This document shows positions 1 through 8,398 of a DNA stretch of 64,000 bases, in pieces. Source of the stretch: Bacteroidota bacterium (lineage in GTDB: Bacteria; Bacteroidota; Bacteroidia; Flavobacteriales_E; Vicingaceae); contig JABFGJ010000001.1 of the NCBI GenBank assembly GCA_013112545.1, positions 62,001 to 126,000 on the forward strand, in the 5' to 3' direction. A model generated the notes under the pieces. The model made no database searches and was not told the origin of the DNA. It saw only the letters and a list, made by a program, of their open reading frames with translations. Every line of letters starts with the position of its first letter. Position 1 is the stretch's first letter. The translations under genes and the position numbers were made by a program.

Positions 1-410
1 TCACTATTTCGTTCATACTCCTTTTCAACATTTTTTTGAAGTGAATAATCTGTTCCGTAATAATCTACTTGAACCGAATGATCTATAATTAAATCTACTG
101 GGATTTTTGGGTTTATCTTACTCCCATCTCCTCCCTTTCGAACAACTTCGGAACGTAAAGAAGCTATGTCAACTACAGATGGAACTCCTGTAAAATCTTG
201 CATCAAAATTCGAGCGGGCTTAAAAGGAATTTCTTTGTTTTGTCCTTTAGATTTCCAATGCTTTAACGTGTTTAGATGCTCTTCAGTTATCGCAAAATCA
301 TCTTGATTGCGCAAAACGTTTTCTAATAATATTCGAATAGAAAAAGGTAAACGATGAATATTTACACCTTCTTGCTCTAATTTTCTAAGTGATGCTATTT
401 TTTGATTCAT
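1..410 (-). CDS. acnA: Aconitate hydratase (AcnA type), N-terminal part, cut by window edge
   Basis: This is the first 136 or so residues of an aconitase, the TCA-cycle enzyme that interconverts citrate and isocitrate using a [4Fe-4S] cluster. The ATG at 408-410 is followed by a protein beginning MNQKIASLRKLEQEG. It contains LPFSIRILLENVLRNQDD, RILMQDFTGVPSVVDIASLR and the stretch VDLIIDHSVQVDYYG, which are hallmarks of the AcnA/IRP1 branch. The cluster-binding cysteines would lie beyond the window edge. The gene is transcribed towards coordinate 1. Fumarase and KorAB elsewhere in the window are its pathway partners. The family call is firm; only the full length is unknown. Confidence 0.93.
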   Translation of the reverse strand, partial: MNQKIASLRKLEQEGVNIHRLPFSIRILLENVLRNQDDFAITEEHLNTLKHWKSKGQNKEIPFKPARILMQDFTGVPSVVDIASLRSEVVRKGGDGSKINPKIPVDLIIDHSVQVDYYGTDYSLQKNVEKEYERNS

Positions 411-489
411 GATGTATTTTTTACTGGATTTGATAAAGATAACCTTAGTATCTAAGATAAAGTACAGATTAAGAAAGTTTTTATACCTC

Positions 490-993
490 TTACTTATCTA
501 TTGCCTTTCTTAATTTTTTAATTAACAGCTTGGAATCATAGACCTTCATTTCATCAAGCTCAAAAACTTTGTATGCTAAATCAGCATTCAAGTCATAAAT
601 AAAGTATTCGAAAACAATTAACACATCTTCATCAGGATGCTTTTTAAGGTAGTTGTTTTTATACACTTCGCTAATTAAGGCATATTTATAACCAGCTTTA
701 GCTAAGCTTTTATAAGTTGATTGAGTAGCAAGAGCATACTGATAAGGATACTTCATTGCCTCAACAGTTAATTTCTTATTTGACTCTTTAATGACTTTAT
801 TGTGATTGTTTTGCCGGTGAAAGATGTATTTGTCTTCCTTGCTATTTTTAGGGTCAACTGTAATTTTAACTGGCTCATGTTTTAAAATAATGAGTTTATT
901 GCTCTCAAGATTTTCAGGTGCTCCTTTCAGATAAACTGTTTGAGAAAATGCTGTAGTAGTAAAAAGAGATAATGCGATTAGTAAAATTTTCAT
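490..993 (-). CDS. Hypothetical secreted protein, 167 aa
   Basis: The protein starts with a clear Sec signal peptide (MKILLIALSLFTTTAFSQ, cleavage expected after about residue 18). The mature part is about 150 residues, rich in lysine, tyrosine and asparagine, with no cysteine and no obvious repeat or membrane segment. I do not recognise a family. It lies 18 bp downstream of the ClC-type channel gene on the same strand, so it may be read from that transcript, but nothing in it suggests a role in ion transport. A periplasmic or exported location is the only safe inference. Confidence 0.7.
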   Translation of the reverse strand: MKILLIALSLFTTTAFSQTVYLKGAPENLESNKLIILKHEPVKITVDPKNSKEDKYIFHRQNNHNKVIKESNKKLTVEAMKYPYQYALATQSTYKSLAKAGYKYALISEVYKNNYLKKHPDEDVLIVFEYFIYDLNADLAYKVFELDEMKVYDSKLLIKKLRKAIDK

Positions 994-1011
994 TGTTATA
1001 ATTTTTATTTT

Positions 1012-2826
1012 TTATTCGTCAGAGAAGTCTTGTAACACTTTGCGATAAGCATTAAAAAGTTTTGATTTAGAAACAAATCCTATGTATTGTCCTTGATCAA
1101 TTACAGGTAAGTTCCAAGCACCAGTTTTATTAAATTTTTGCATCACCATATCCATAGAATCATCTGAAGAAATACTAGCTGGAAAACTACTCATTAGTTC
1201 TGAAACCAACACTTTATCATATTGTTTAGGTTCAAACATAATTTGACGGATGTCGTCTAGCAAAACAATGCCCTGTAATTCATTATTAGAGTTAGTTACA
1301 GGAAAAATATTTCTGTTCGATTTTGAAACAACTTTCACTAGTTCTCTTAATGAATCCTCGGGCTGTATGCACAAAAAGTCATTTTCAACTTCGGTTTTAA
1401 GGCTCATTAAAGTAAGTACTGCCTTATCTTTATTGTGCGTAATTAATTCACCTTTTCTTGCCAACAACATGGTATAAAGCGAATGTTTTATAAAAAATTT
1501 AGATGTCATAAACGAAATAGCAGCTGTAATCATCAGCGGCATTATCAATTCGTAACCACCTGTTATTTCTGCGATTAAAAAAAGTGCCGTAAGTGGAGCG
1601 TGAATCACTCCGGCAATTACACCTGCCATACCTACAAGTGTAAAATTGCGCTCAGACAAACCAACAAACTCAAATACATTCATGGCTTTTGCAAAAACAA
1701 ATCCTACCGTAGAGCCAATAAACAAGGAAGGTGCAAAGACACCACCAACTCCACCTGCTCCGAAAGTTACAGAAGTAGCGATGGCTTTCATAAAAATCAT
1801 GGCCGCCAAAAGGCCTAAAATGATAAAAGTTGACTCTCTGTATTCATAAAAGAAGCTTCCTTCTAATAGCGAAACTTCATTGCCATTTAACAAGCTTTTT
1901 ATGGTGGCAAATCCTTCTCCATACAATGGAGGAATAAAGAAAATGATAACACCAAGCATAATTGAGCCCACTAAAGCTCTTGTATAAATGCTTTTTACTT
2001 CTTCGAACTTATCTTCAATAAACCAAAAGACTTTTGAAAAATAGACTGAAACCAAGCCCGTTAAAACTCCAAGTAAAATATAGAAAGGAATGTCTCCAAA
2101 AGTAAATGCTTCCACTACTTTGATATCAAACAAAACCTCGTCACCTAAAATAAAAGTAGATGTTAGTGCTGCAGATACTGAAGCTAATAATAGTGGAATT
2201 AGCGAGGCAGCTGTTAAGTCTAACATTATTACTTCTAAAGCAAAAACGATAGCGGCAATTGGAGCATTAAATACTCCTGCCATAGCCCCAGAAGCTCCAC
2301 AGCCAAGCATTAGAGTTGTTAGTTTGTAATTTACTCTTCCAAGGCGGGCTATATTTGAACCAATTGCACTACTTGTTCCAACTGTTGGGCCTTCTAACCC
2401 AACCGAACCACCAAACCCAACTGTAATCATACTCGTTATAATTGAGCTATACATACTTCGTTTTGGCATTTTGGAGCGCTTTTTTGATATGGCAAACAAG
2501 GTTGCTGGAATTCCGTGTCCAACTCGATGCTTAATAACAAACTTTACTATAAGCACAGTTAAAAACAAGCCCACTCCAGGATAGACAAAGTATAAATAGT
2601 TCTCGTAATCTTTAACAAAGTCAGACTTCAACAAGTGTTGAATAAAATGAACCATGTTTTTTAAGGTAACTACTACCAAGCCTGACATAAAACCAACGAG
2701 TATGCTTAAAAGCAAAACAAACTGCCGCTCGCTCATGTGTTTATGGCGCCACAATAAAAAACGACGAAGATTATTGCGTAGTCGCAATTTAATTGCTTTA
2801 GAACTGAACATGTGACTCAATTGCAT
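1012..2826 (-). CDS. ClC-family chloride channel/transporter with C-terminal CBS domains
   Basis: A 604-residue ClC anion transport protein. Motifs seen in order are GHGIP (103-107, usually GSGIP), GLEGP (143-147, with the gating glutamate E145), FNAPIAAIVFALEV (187-199), GGVFAP (361-366) and a tyrosine at 451 in SLYTMLLARKG that matches the anion-coordinating Tyr. Two CBS domains fill about residues 480-600. In the E. coli exchanger the residue aligned to V199 is the internal proton glutamate (E203); its replacement by valine is typical of ClC proteins that work as channels rather than H+/Cl- exchangers. The gene is the last of dnaG-mscS-clc with only 4 bp separating it from mscS. Family call is firm; channel mode is inferred. 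Confidence 0.92.
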   Translation of the reverse strand: MQLSHMFSSKAIKLRLRNNLRRFLLWRHKHMSERQFVLLLSILVGFMSGLVVVTLKNMVHFIQHLLKSDFVKDYENYLYFVYPGVGLFLTVLIVKFVIKHRVGHGIPATLFAISKKRSKMPKRSMYSSIITSMITVGFGGSVGLEGPTVGTSSAIGSNIARLGRVNYKLTTLMLGCGASGAMAGVFNAPIAAIVFALEVIMLDLTAASLIPLLLASVSAALTSTFILGDEVLFDIKVVEAFTFGDIPFYILLGVLTGLVSVYFSKVFWFIEDKFEEVKSIYTRALVGSIMLGVIIFFIPPLYGEGFATIKSLLNGNEVSLLEGSFFYEYRESTFIILGLLAAMIFMKAIATSVTFGAGGVGGVFAPSLFIGSTVGFVFAKAMNVFEFVGLSERNFTLVGMAGVIAGVIHAPLTALFLIAEITGGYELIMPLMITAAISFMTSKFFIKHSLYTMLLARKGELITHNKDKAVLTLMSLKTEVENDFLCIQPEDSLRELVKVVSKSNRNIFPVTNSNNELQGIVLLDDIRQIMFEPKQYDKVLVSELMSSFPASISSDDSMDMVMQKFNKTGAWNLPVIDQGQYIGFVSKSKLFNAYRKVLQDFSDE

Positions 2827-2830
2827 CTTG

Positions 2831-3706
2831 CTAATCGTTTATTGGAAAATCTTTTGATTTAAAATGTAAATCTCGTTGAGGGAAAGGAATGGAAATGTTG
2901 TTTTCTCTAAATTTTCTGTCAATTGAGAACCTTAATTCACTCTTGGAGTTTTCTATCCTCCATACTTCTTCTGTCCAAAAATAAATTTCAAAATCTAAAG
3001 ACGATTCACCAAAATCTATGAAGCGTACAAAGGGTTTTATTTGTTCGGAAACTGTGTCCAACTCTTCGGCTGATTCTAATAGTAATTTTTTAACTAATTC
3101 GACATCTGAGCCATAAGCCACACCAACTTTAACATTAAACCGCGTTAATTTATTGCTGTTGCTCCAATTAATAACCCTATCGTTAATCAACTGAGAATTA
3201 GGCACTATCATCGTTATTCCATCTCTTGTTCTTAACATAGATGTTCTCAAGTTTATTTTTTTCACAACTCCCACAATGCCATTATCCATTTCTATAACGT
3301 CTCCGATTAAAACATCTCCTTCAAACAATAAAATTATTCCGGAAATTAAATCCCTAAAAGCTTCTTGCAAGCCAAACCCAAGCCCAACAAACAAAGCTGA
3401 AGAACTAATTATTAAAGTGGTTGTATTAAACCCAAATGCCTCTATCGCTAATACAAATCCAATAACATAAATGATGTATTTGCCAATCTGAACTATTGCA
3501 TGGGCTTTGCCATTATCAGTTAAAGAATTTTCTGAAATCTTATGCCTTACTATTTTTTCGAAAGACTTCACTAAAATTTTTAAAACGATGAAAAGGCATA
3601 AAACAACAACTACATTATACATCGAAATCGAATGCCCTCCTATATCGATTAGTTTAAATTCTAACCCAGTGCGGATGTTATCCCAAATACTTGTCGCTTC
3701 TTCCAT
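2831..3706 (-). CDS. MscS-family small-conductance mechanosensitive channel
   Basis: A 291-residue MscS-like channel that should release solutes on hypo-osmotic shock. Hydrophobic helices lie at about 29-49 and 70-92. The pore helix and the signature VGLGFGLQEAFRDLISGI lie at about 100-123, followed by the beta domain starting GDVLIGDVIEM, with INLRTSMLRTRDG and VPNSQLINDRVINWS typical of MscS. The C-terminal alpha/beta vestibule runs to the end. The ATG lies 1 bp from the dnaG stop codon and the stop is 4 bp from the ClC gene, so the three are almost certainly co-transcribed. Pairing a tension-gated channel with an anion channel suggests a shared osmotic role (inference). Confidence 0.92.
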   Translation of the reverse strand: MEEATSIWDNIRTGLEFKLIDIGGHSISMYNVVVVLCLFIVLKILVKSFEKIVRHKISENSLTDNGKAHAIVQIGKYIIYVIGFVLAIEAFGFNTTTLIISSSALFVGLGFGLQEAFRDLISGIILLFEGDVLIGDVIEMDNGIVGVVKKINLRTSMLRTRDGITMIVPNSQLINDRVINWSNSNKLTRFNVKVGVAYGSDVELVKKLLLESAEELDTVSEQIKPFVRFIDFGESSLDFEIYFWTEEVWRIENSKSELRFSIDRKFRENNISIPFPQRDLHFKSKDFPIND

Positions 3707-3707
3707 A

Positions 3708-5678
3708 TTAATTTAAAACTATTCTACCTAATTCTAATGCCAGTGCTTTTTTTGCTTCTAATAATCTATTTATTTCTAGCAATATCGTCTCATATTCCTC
3801 GGGATTCTCTTTTAATTTTATCTGCCTTTCTTCTATCATTAACTGAACCTTATTTAGCCGCCAAGAGCAAATCCCTTTATGTATGCTTTTATCTAAAATA
3901 TCTTCTTCATGAATGGTCAGAATGTTGTGCTTTTCAACCCAATTCACACTTAGTGAATATTTTTCCATTAAAGATTCTATCACAAACTCACTAATTTGCT
4001 TGTCTGTATGAGAAATCAATCCTCTTTCTTCTACAACCTGCTCTTTCTCTACTGCAACTTTAAATATATCATAAATTTTTTGCATCAAAGCTAATGTAAA
4101 GTCTAAACCGTCTTTTTCTACCTCATGTACAATGTATTCGGCAATTTGCACTTCGAGGAATTCCTGCTGTTCTTTTGGTAAAGTATCGTCAACTGTGATG
4201 GTTATTGTATGATTTCCGAATTTTATTAAAGTGCGAATTATGTCTTTTTCTTGAAACTCAGTTGGCGAAAACTTTTGCTTATTAATTTTATTCTCTTCCT
4301 CTTCAATAGGGGCAAACTCCTCTGAAGGCAAAGGAATTTCTGAATGAAAATTAGACTTTTGAGCTTTTTTAGAAAGCTTGTCTCTTCTTACCTTATTCAG
4401 CTCGCTTAATAAGGCTTGCTCGTCAATTTTCAATAAATTACTACACTCTTGCAAATAAACCGAACGAGCTATGGGGTCGGGAATTAAAGCAATGCTTCCA
4501 ACAATTTCTTTTATTAACCCTGCTCTTTTTATGGGATCGTCGCCAGTTTCTTCTAGTAGCAAATTGGTCTTAAAGCGAATAAAATCAAAAGCATTTGAAC
4601 TTAAAAACTCTATTAATTCTGATGTGCTGTGCTTTTTTGCATAAGAATCTGGGTCTTCTCCGTCAGGAAAAGCTAAAACTTTTACATTCATCCCTTCTTC
4701 TAAAATCATATCTATCCCTCTGAATGCTGCTTTTATACCTGCAGCATCTCCATCAAAAAGAATAGTAATGTTTTGGCTGTATCGTTTAATTAATCTTATT
4801 TGCTCAACTGTAAGTGAGGTTCCTGAAGAAGACACTACATTTTCAACTCCACTTTGGTGAAATGAAATAACATCTGTGTATCCTTCAACCAAGAAACACA
4901 CATCTTGCTCTATAATTCTCTTCTTTGCATGATTTAAACCATAAAGTACATTGCTTTTATGGTAGATTTCAGATTCTGGTGAGTTTAAATATTTAGCCGT
5001 TTTTTTATCAGCCAATAATGTTCTACCACCAAAACCAATAACTCGCCCAGAAATATTTTGAATGGGAAAAATCACCCGACCCTTAAATCGGTCAAAATGC
5101 TTTTCACCTTTTACAATGCTTAGTCCTGTCTTTTCTAAATAATCTAATCTATATCCTTTAGCTAAGGCAGTTTTTGTAAAAGCATCCCACTCATCTGGAC
5201 TATATCCCAACTTAAATTTTTCAATGATATCTTCCCGAAAACCTCTTTCTTTAAAATAACTTAAGCCTATTGCTTTTCCTTGGTCGGTATTTATTAATTG
5301 ATCTTGAAAAAATTCACTGGCAAATTGCGAAATAATAAACAAGCTTTCCTTTTCATTGGCTTGCTGTATTTGATCTGCGGTTAACTCTTCCTCTTCTAAT
5401 TCAATATTGTATTTATTAGCTAAAAACTTGAGCGCCTCAGGATAAGTAAAGTGTTCATGATCCATGATAAAATTAACAGAACCCCCAGCTTTTCCGCAAC
5501 CAAAACACTTGTAAATTCCCTTTGCGGGTGATACAGTAAAAGAAGGTGTTTTTTCATTGTGAAAAGGACATAAACCCAATAAGTTTGCTCCTCGTTTCTT
5601 CAAATTCACATAATCTCCAACAACCTCTTCAACACGAGCTGTTTCAATTATCTGATCTACTGTTTCCTTTGGAATCAA
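3708..5678 (-). CDS. dnaG: DNA primase DnaG, TTG start
   Basis: Primase makes the RNA primers for replication. The 656-residue protein has the N-terminal CHC2 zinc finger (C37, H40, C58, C61), the RNA polymerase domain with the Toprim signature EGYTDV (E265) and LFDGDAAG (D309, D311), and a C-terminal helicase-interaction region. The only start consistent with the family N-terminus (IPKETVDQIIETARVEEVV) is TTG at 5676-5678: an in-frame TAG lies two codons upstream and there is no early in-frame ATG. A TTG start may limit primase dosage (inference). The downstream genes mscS and clc follow within a few bases, which is unusual company for dnaG, more often seen with rpoD or rpsU. Confidence 0.96.
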   Translation of the reverse strand: MIPKETVDQIIETARVEEVVGDYVNLKKRGANLLGLCPFHNEKTPSFTVSPAKGIYKCFGCGKAGGSVNFIMDHEHFTYPEALKFLANKYNIELEEEELTADQIQQANEKESLFIISQFASEFFQDQLINTDQGKAIGLSYFKERGFREDIIEKFKLGYSPDEWDAFTKTALAKGYRLDYLEKTGLSIVKGEKHFDRFKGRVIFPIQNISGRVIGFGGRTLLADKKTAKYLNSPESEIYHKSNVLYGLNHAKKRIIEQDVCFLVEGYTDVISFHQSGVENVVSSSGTSLTVEQIRLIKRYSQNITILFDGDAAGIKAAFRGIDMILEEGMNVKVLAFPDGEDPDSYAKKHSTSELIEFLSSNAFDFIRFKTNLLLEETGDDPIKRAGLIKEIVGSIALIPDPIARSVYLQECSNLLKIDEQALLSELNKVRRDKLSKKAQKSNFHSEIPLPSEEFAPIEEEENKINKQKFSPTEFQEKDIIRTLIKFGNHTITITVDDTLPKEQQEFLEVQIAEYIVHEVEKDGLDFTLALMQKIYDIFKVAVEKEQVVEERGLISHTDKQISEFVIESLMEKYSLSVNWVEKHNILTIHEEDILDKSIHKGICSWRLNKVQLMIEERQIKLKENPEEYETILLEINRLLEAKKALALELGRIVLN

Positions 5679-5742
5679 TTGCTAATTATTTATTACGAAA
5701 ATACAAAGAAATCATTGGGAAATATAGCCCGAAATATTGCAT

Positions 5743-6156
5743 TTATTTTGCTTCAAGCCTTAAAGAATCTGATGCGTTAATTGGATTATCCATGTCGATC
5801 TCTTGTACTAAAGTTCCATCATCTTCCCAAACTTTCCAAATTCCTACTTTTTTATCTTGATCATAAAGGCCTTCTAGCTTCTTTTTCCCATTTTCATAAT
5901 ACACTATGCCTAGCCCCACTCGTAATCCTTTGTTAAAATTACCCTCACTCCATTTCATTCCATTCTCATAATAAGCGAACCATTTTCCATGCCTTTGCCC
6001 ATTAAGTAATTCCCCTTCCATCTTTTTAAGCCCATTGTCGTAATATTCTACAACCTGCTCAATATTTCTTTCAGGTAATTGATTTTCAACAGTTTGTTCT
6101 TTTGACTGACATGAAAAAAGAACAAAAATTATTATACTTAATAAATATTTCATCAT
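5743..6156 (-). CDS. MORN-repeat lipoprotein (YwqK-like)
   Basis: A 137-residue protein with a lipoprotein signal peptide (LLSIIIFVLFSC, lipidated Cys about residue 16). It is followed by roughly four MORN-type repeats of the form YYxNGxKxxEGxxxxGxRxGxW, for example YYDNGLKKMEGELLNGQRHG and YYENGKKKLEGLYDQDKKVG. Such proteins are annotated as YwqK-family or antitoxin-like in databases, but no toxin neighbour is present here. It starts 1 bp after the polyprenyl synthase stop codon, so it is co-transcribed with that gene. ATG codons occur at both 6156 and 6153, and the choice does not change the lipobox. Function unknown; an envelope scaffold role is plausible. Confidence 0.82.
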   Translation of the reverse strand: MMKYLLSIIIFVLFSCQSKEQTVENQLPERNIEQVVEYYDNGLKKMEGELLNGQRHGKWFAYYENGMKWSEGNFNKGLRVGLGIVYYENGKKKLEGLYDQDKKVGIWKVWEDDGTLVQEIDMDNPINASDSLRLEAK

Positions 6157-6157
6157 T

Positions 6158-7135
6158 CTACTTTTTTCTTTCTGTAGTAAACAAAACTAAATCTCTTAAC
6201 GAATTTCTGGCTTCATTTTCAGGAAATTTTTCTAAAATTTTTAAAGCTTGATCTCTGTATTGATACATTTTTTCTGTGGCATAGGTTATACCTCCATTTT
6301 GTACCACAAAATCAATTACTTCCTGAACTTGCTTATTGCTAATCTTATCTGTTTTCACTAACCTTATAACTCTTTTTCTTTCTTTTTTTGAGGTTTTTGA
6401 TAGGGCATGAATCAAAGGAAGCGTCATCTTTTTTTCTTTAATGTCAATTCCCGCAGGTTTGCCAATATCATCTCCACTACCGTAATCAAATAAATCATCT
6501 TTAATTTGAAAGCAAACTCCAACCGTTTCGCCGAAGGCTCTCATTTGCTCCACAATTTCTTTGGGTTGTTTGGCCGACTCAGCTCCTGTAGCACAACAAG
6601 AAGCTATAAGTGTTGCCGTTTTTTTAGTTATTATATCGAAATAAACAGCTTCCTCGATGTCTAGTTTTCTTGCTTTTTCTATTTGCAACAATTCTCCTTC
6701 GCTCATCAACTTTACTGACTGGCTAACAATTCTAAGCAACTCAAATTCATTGTTTTCTACCGACAGCAACAAGCCTCTAGAAAGCAAATAATCTCCAACT
6801 AATACAGCAATCTTATTTTTCCATAAGGCATTTATGCTAAAAAAACCTCTTCGCTTATATGCTTCATCAACAACATCATCATGCACAAGAGTAGCGGTGT
6901 GCAATAATTCTATTAAGGAAGCTGCGGTGTAAGTTGACTCCGTTGTTTCTCCAAACATTTTAGAAGAAAGAAAAACAAACATCGGACGCATTTGCTTTCC
7001 TTTTCGCTTTACAATATAATGCATGATTTTGTTTAACAATGGCACAGAACTCTCCATTGAAGATCTAAAATGCTTTTCAAAAGCTTGCATTTCAACTTTT
7101 ATTGGAGACTGTATTTGTTTTAACGTAATCTGCAT
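6158..7135 (-). CDS. Polyprenyl diphosphate synthase (long-chain, IspB-like)
   Basis: A 325-residue trans-prenyltransferase that extends farnesyl or geranyl diphosphate with IPP. It probably makes the menaquinone side chain. The first aspartate-rich motif is DDVVD (86-90, in LVHDDVVDEAYKRR) and the second is DDLFD (213-217, in IKDDLFDYGSGDDIGKPAG). The residue five positions before the first motif is alanine (A81), a small side chain that by family rules allows long products. ATG start at 7135. A perfect -7 element TAAATTTG (minus strand, 7144-7151) lies only 8 bp before the ATG, so the transcript leader may be only a few bases. Product chain length cannot be fixed from sequence. Confidence 0.93.
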   Translation of the reverse strand: MQITLKQIQSPIKVEMQAFEKHFRSSMESSVPLLNKIMHYIVKRKGKQMRPMFVFLSSKMFGETTESTYTAASLIELLHTATLVHDDVVDEAYKRRGFFSINALWKNKIAVLVGDYLLSRGLLLSVENNEFELLRIVSQSVKLMSEGELLQIEKARKLDIEEAVYFDIITKKTATLIASCCATGAESAKQPKEIVEQMRAFGETVGVCFQIKDDLFDYGSGDDIGKPAGIDIKEKKMTLPLIHALSKTSKKERKRVIRLVKTDKISNKQVQEVIDFVVQNGGITYATEKMYQYRDQALKILEKFPENEARNSLRDLVLFTTERKK

Positions 7136-7244
7136 GTGGTTGACAAATTTAACTTAAAATTATGCGATAGTCTGTTTTTTGTAATTGAACAATTTACAAT
7201 GATAAAGCTAATTTTTGAGCATTAAAATTCTAATTGAAAAAAGA

Positions 7245-8306
7245 CTAATCGGCCAAAATTGCTCCATTTTTATTGGCTAATTGTCCACAGGCAGCATCTA
7301 TATCTTTTCCTCGGCTTCTGCGAATATTAACCACCAGATTTTTACTTTCTAAATAAGCTGCAAAATCATCTACTTTAAGAACATCTGCTTGCTGAAACTC
7401 TCCATTATCAATTGGATTGTACTCAATGATGTTTATTTTGCATGGCACGTTTTTACAAAATTCAGCTAACTCTCTAGCGTCTTCAATTTGATCGTTGAAA
7501 TCTTTAAAAATAATGTATTCAAATGTAACCCGACTTCCAGTTTTCTCATAAAAATAACGCAATGCCTCAGCCAAAATCTCTAAATTATTTTGATCGTTAA
7601 TCGGCATGATTTTACTTCGTTTCTCATCATTAGCCGCATGAAGTGAAAGCGCAAGATTAAACTTCACCTCATCGTCGCCTAGCTTTTTAATCATTTTAGC
7701 AATGCCAGCCGTAGAAACCGTTATCCTTTTTGGTGACATGCCCAAGCCATCTTCTCCACAAATCATTTCTATGGATTTTAAAACCTGACTGTAATTCAAC
7801 AAGGGTTCACCCATTCCCATATAAACTATATTCGACAAGGGTCTTTGATAATACTTTTCTGCTTGTTCTTTAATGATGGCAACTTGATCATATATTTCAT
7901 CAAATTTGATATTTCGCATAAGCTTCAAGCGCCCAGTTCCACAAAATTTACAGGTTAAACTACAACCCACTTGCGAGGAAATACAAGCCGTCATTCGCTT
8001 TGTTGAAGGAATGAGCACCCCCTCTGTTATTCTACCATCTGCTAATTTAAAAGCATTTTTAATTGTCTTATCCTCGCTGATTTGTTCTTCAGCTATGGAC
8101 ACGGCGGGCAATTCAAAATGACTGTTTAAAAATTCTCTAGTTTGAATCGATAAATTGGTCATTACGTCAAAACTCCTAGCTGATTTTTTCCAAAGCCATT
8201 CATATAACTGCTTGGCACGAAATGCTTTTTCGCCATGCTCAACAAAAATGACTTTCAATTCTTCTAAGCTAAAATCTCGAATATTTTTTTTGACTACATT
8301 TTCCAT
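7245..8306 (-). CDS. rlmN: 23S rRNA (adenine2503-C2)/tRNA methyltransferase RlmN
   Basis: A radical-SAM dual-specificity methyltransferase that modifies A2503 of 23S rRNA and A37 of some tRNAs. Numbering from the ATG at 8304-8306, the [4Fe-4S] motif CxxxCxxC is C115, C119 and C122 (CSLTCKFCGTG). It also has the SAM-binding MGMGEPLLN, and the C-terminal cysteine that forms the methyl-transfer intermediate pair is C340 (AACGQLANK). A GTG two codons upstream (8312) could also serve, but ATG fits the family better. A perfect -7 box TAATTTTG (minus strand, 8312-8319) nearly touches the start, so the message may be leaderless. The tandem repeat array lies immediately upstream. Confidence 0.96.
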   Translation of the reverse strand: MENVVKKNIRDFSLEELKVIFVEHGEKAFRAKQLYEWLWKKSARSFDVMTNLSIQTREFLNSHFELPAVSIAEEQISEDKTIKNAFKLADGRITEGVLIPSTKRMTACISSQVGCSLTCKFCGTGRLKLMRNIKFDEIYDQVAIIKEQAEKYYQRPLSNIVYMGMGEPLLNYSQVLKSIEMICGEDGLGMSPKRITVSTAGIAKMIKKLGDDEVKFNLALSLHAANDEKRSKIMPINDQNNLEILAEALRYFYEKTGSRVTFEYIIFKDFNDQIEDARELAEFCKNVPCKINIIEYNPIDNGEFQQADVLKVDDFAAYLESKNLVVNIRRSRGKDIDAACGQLANKNGAILAD

Positions 8307-8353
8307 TGACACAAAATTAACCTTTATACCCTTAGTTCTAGAGTAGTTTTAAT

Positions 8354-8387
8354 TTTGATTTTTAAGCCTTGGACAACTTTAGGTTTA
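8354..8387 (+). promoter_or_regulatory. Candidate promoter reading into the repeat array
   Basis: TTTG at 8354-8357, a 22 bp spacer, then TAGGTTTA at 8380-8387. This fits the Bacteroidetes pattern TTTG-N17-23-TAnnTTTG with one mismatch in the -7 box. Transcription would start near 8393, just before the first repeat, on the strand opposite to rlmN and ligA. Such a match can occur by chance in AT-rich DNA, so this is only suggestive. Confidence 0.3.
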
Positions 8388-8398
8388 TCTATATAAAA

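Noticed and set aside
5743-6156. Antitoxin of a toxin-antitoxin pair
   Set aside because: Databases often label YwqK/MORN proteins this way, but this one is a lipoprotein with no toxin neighbour.
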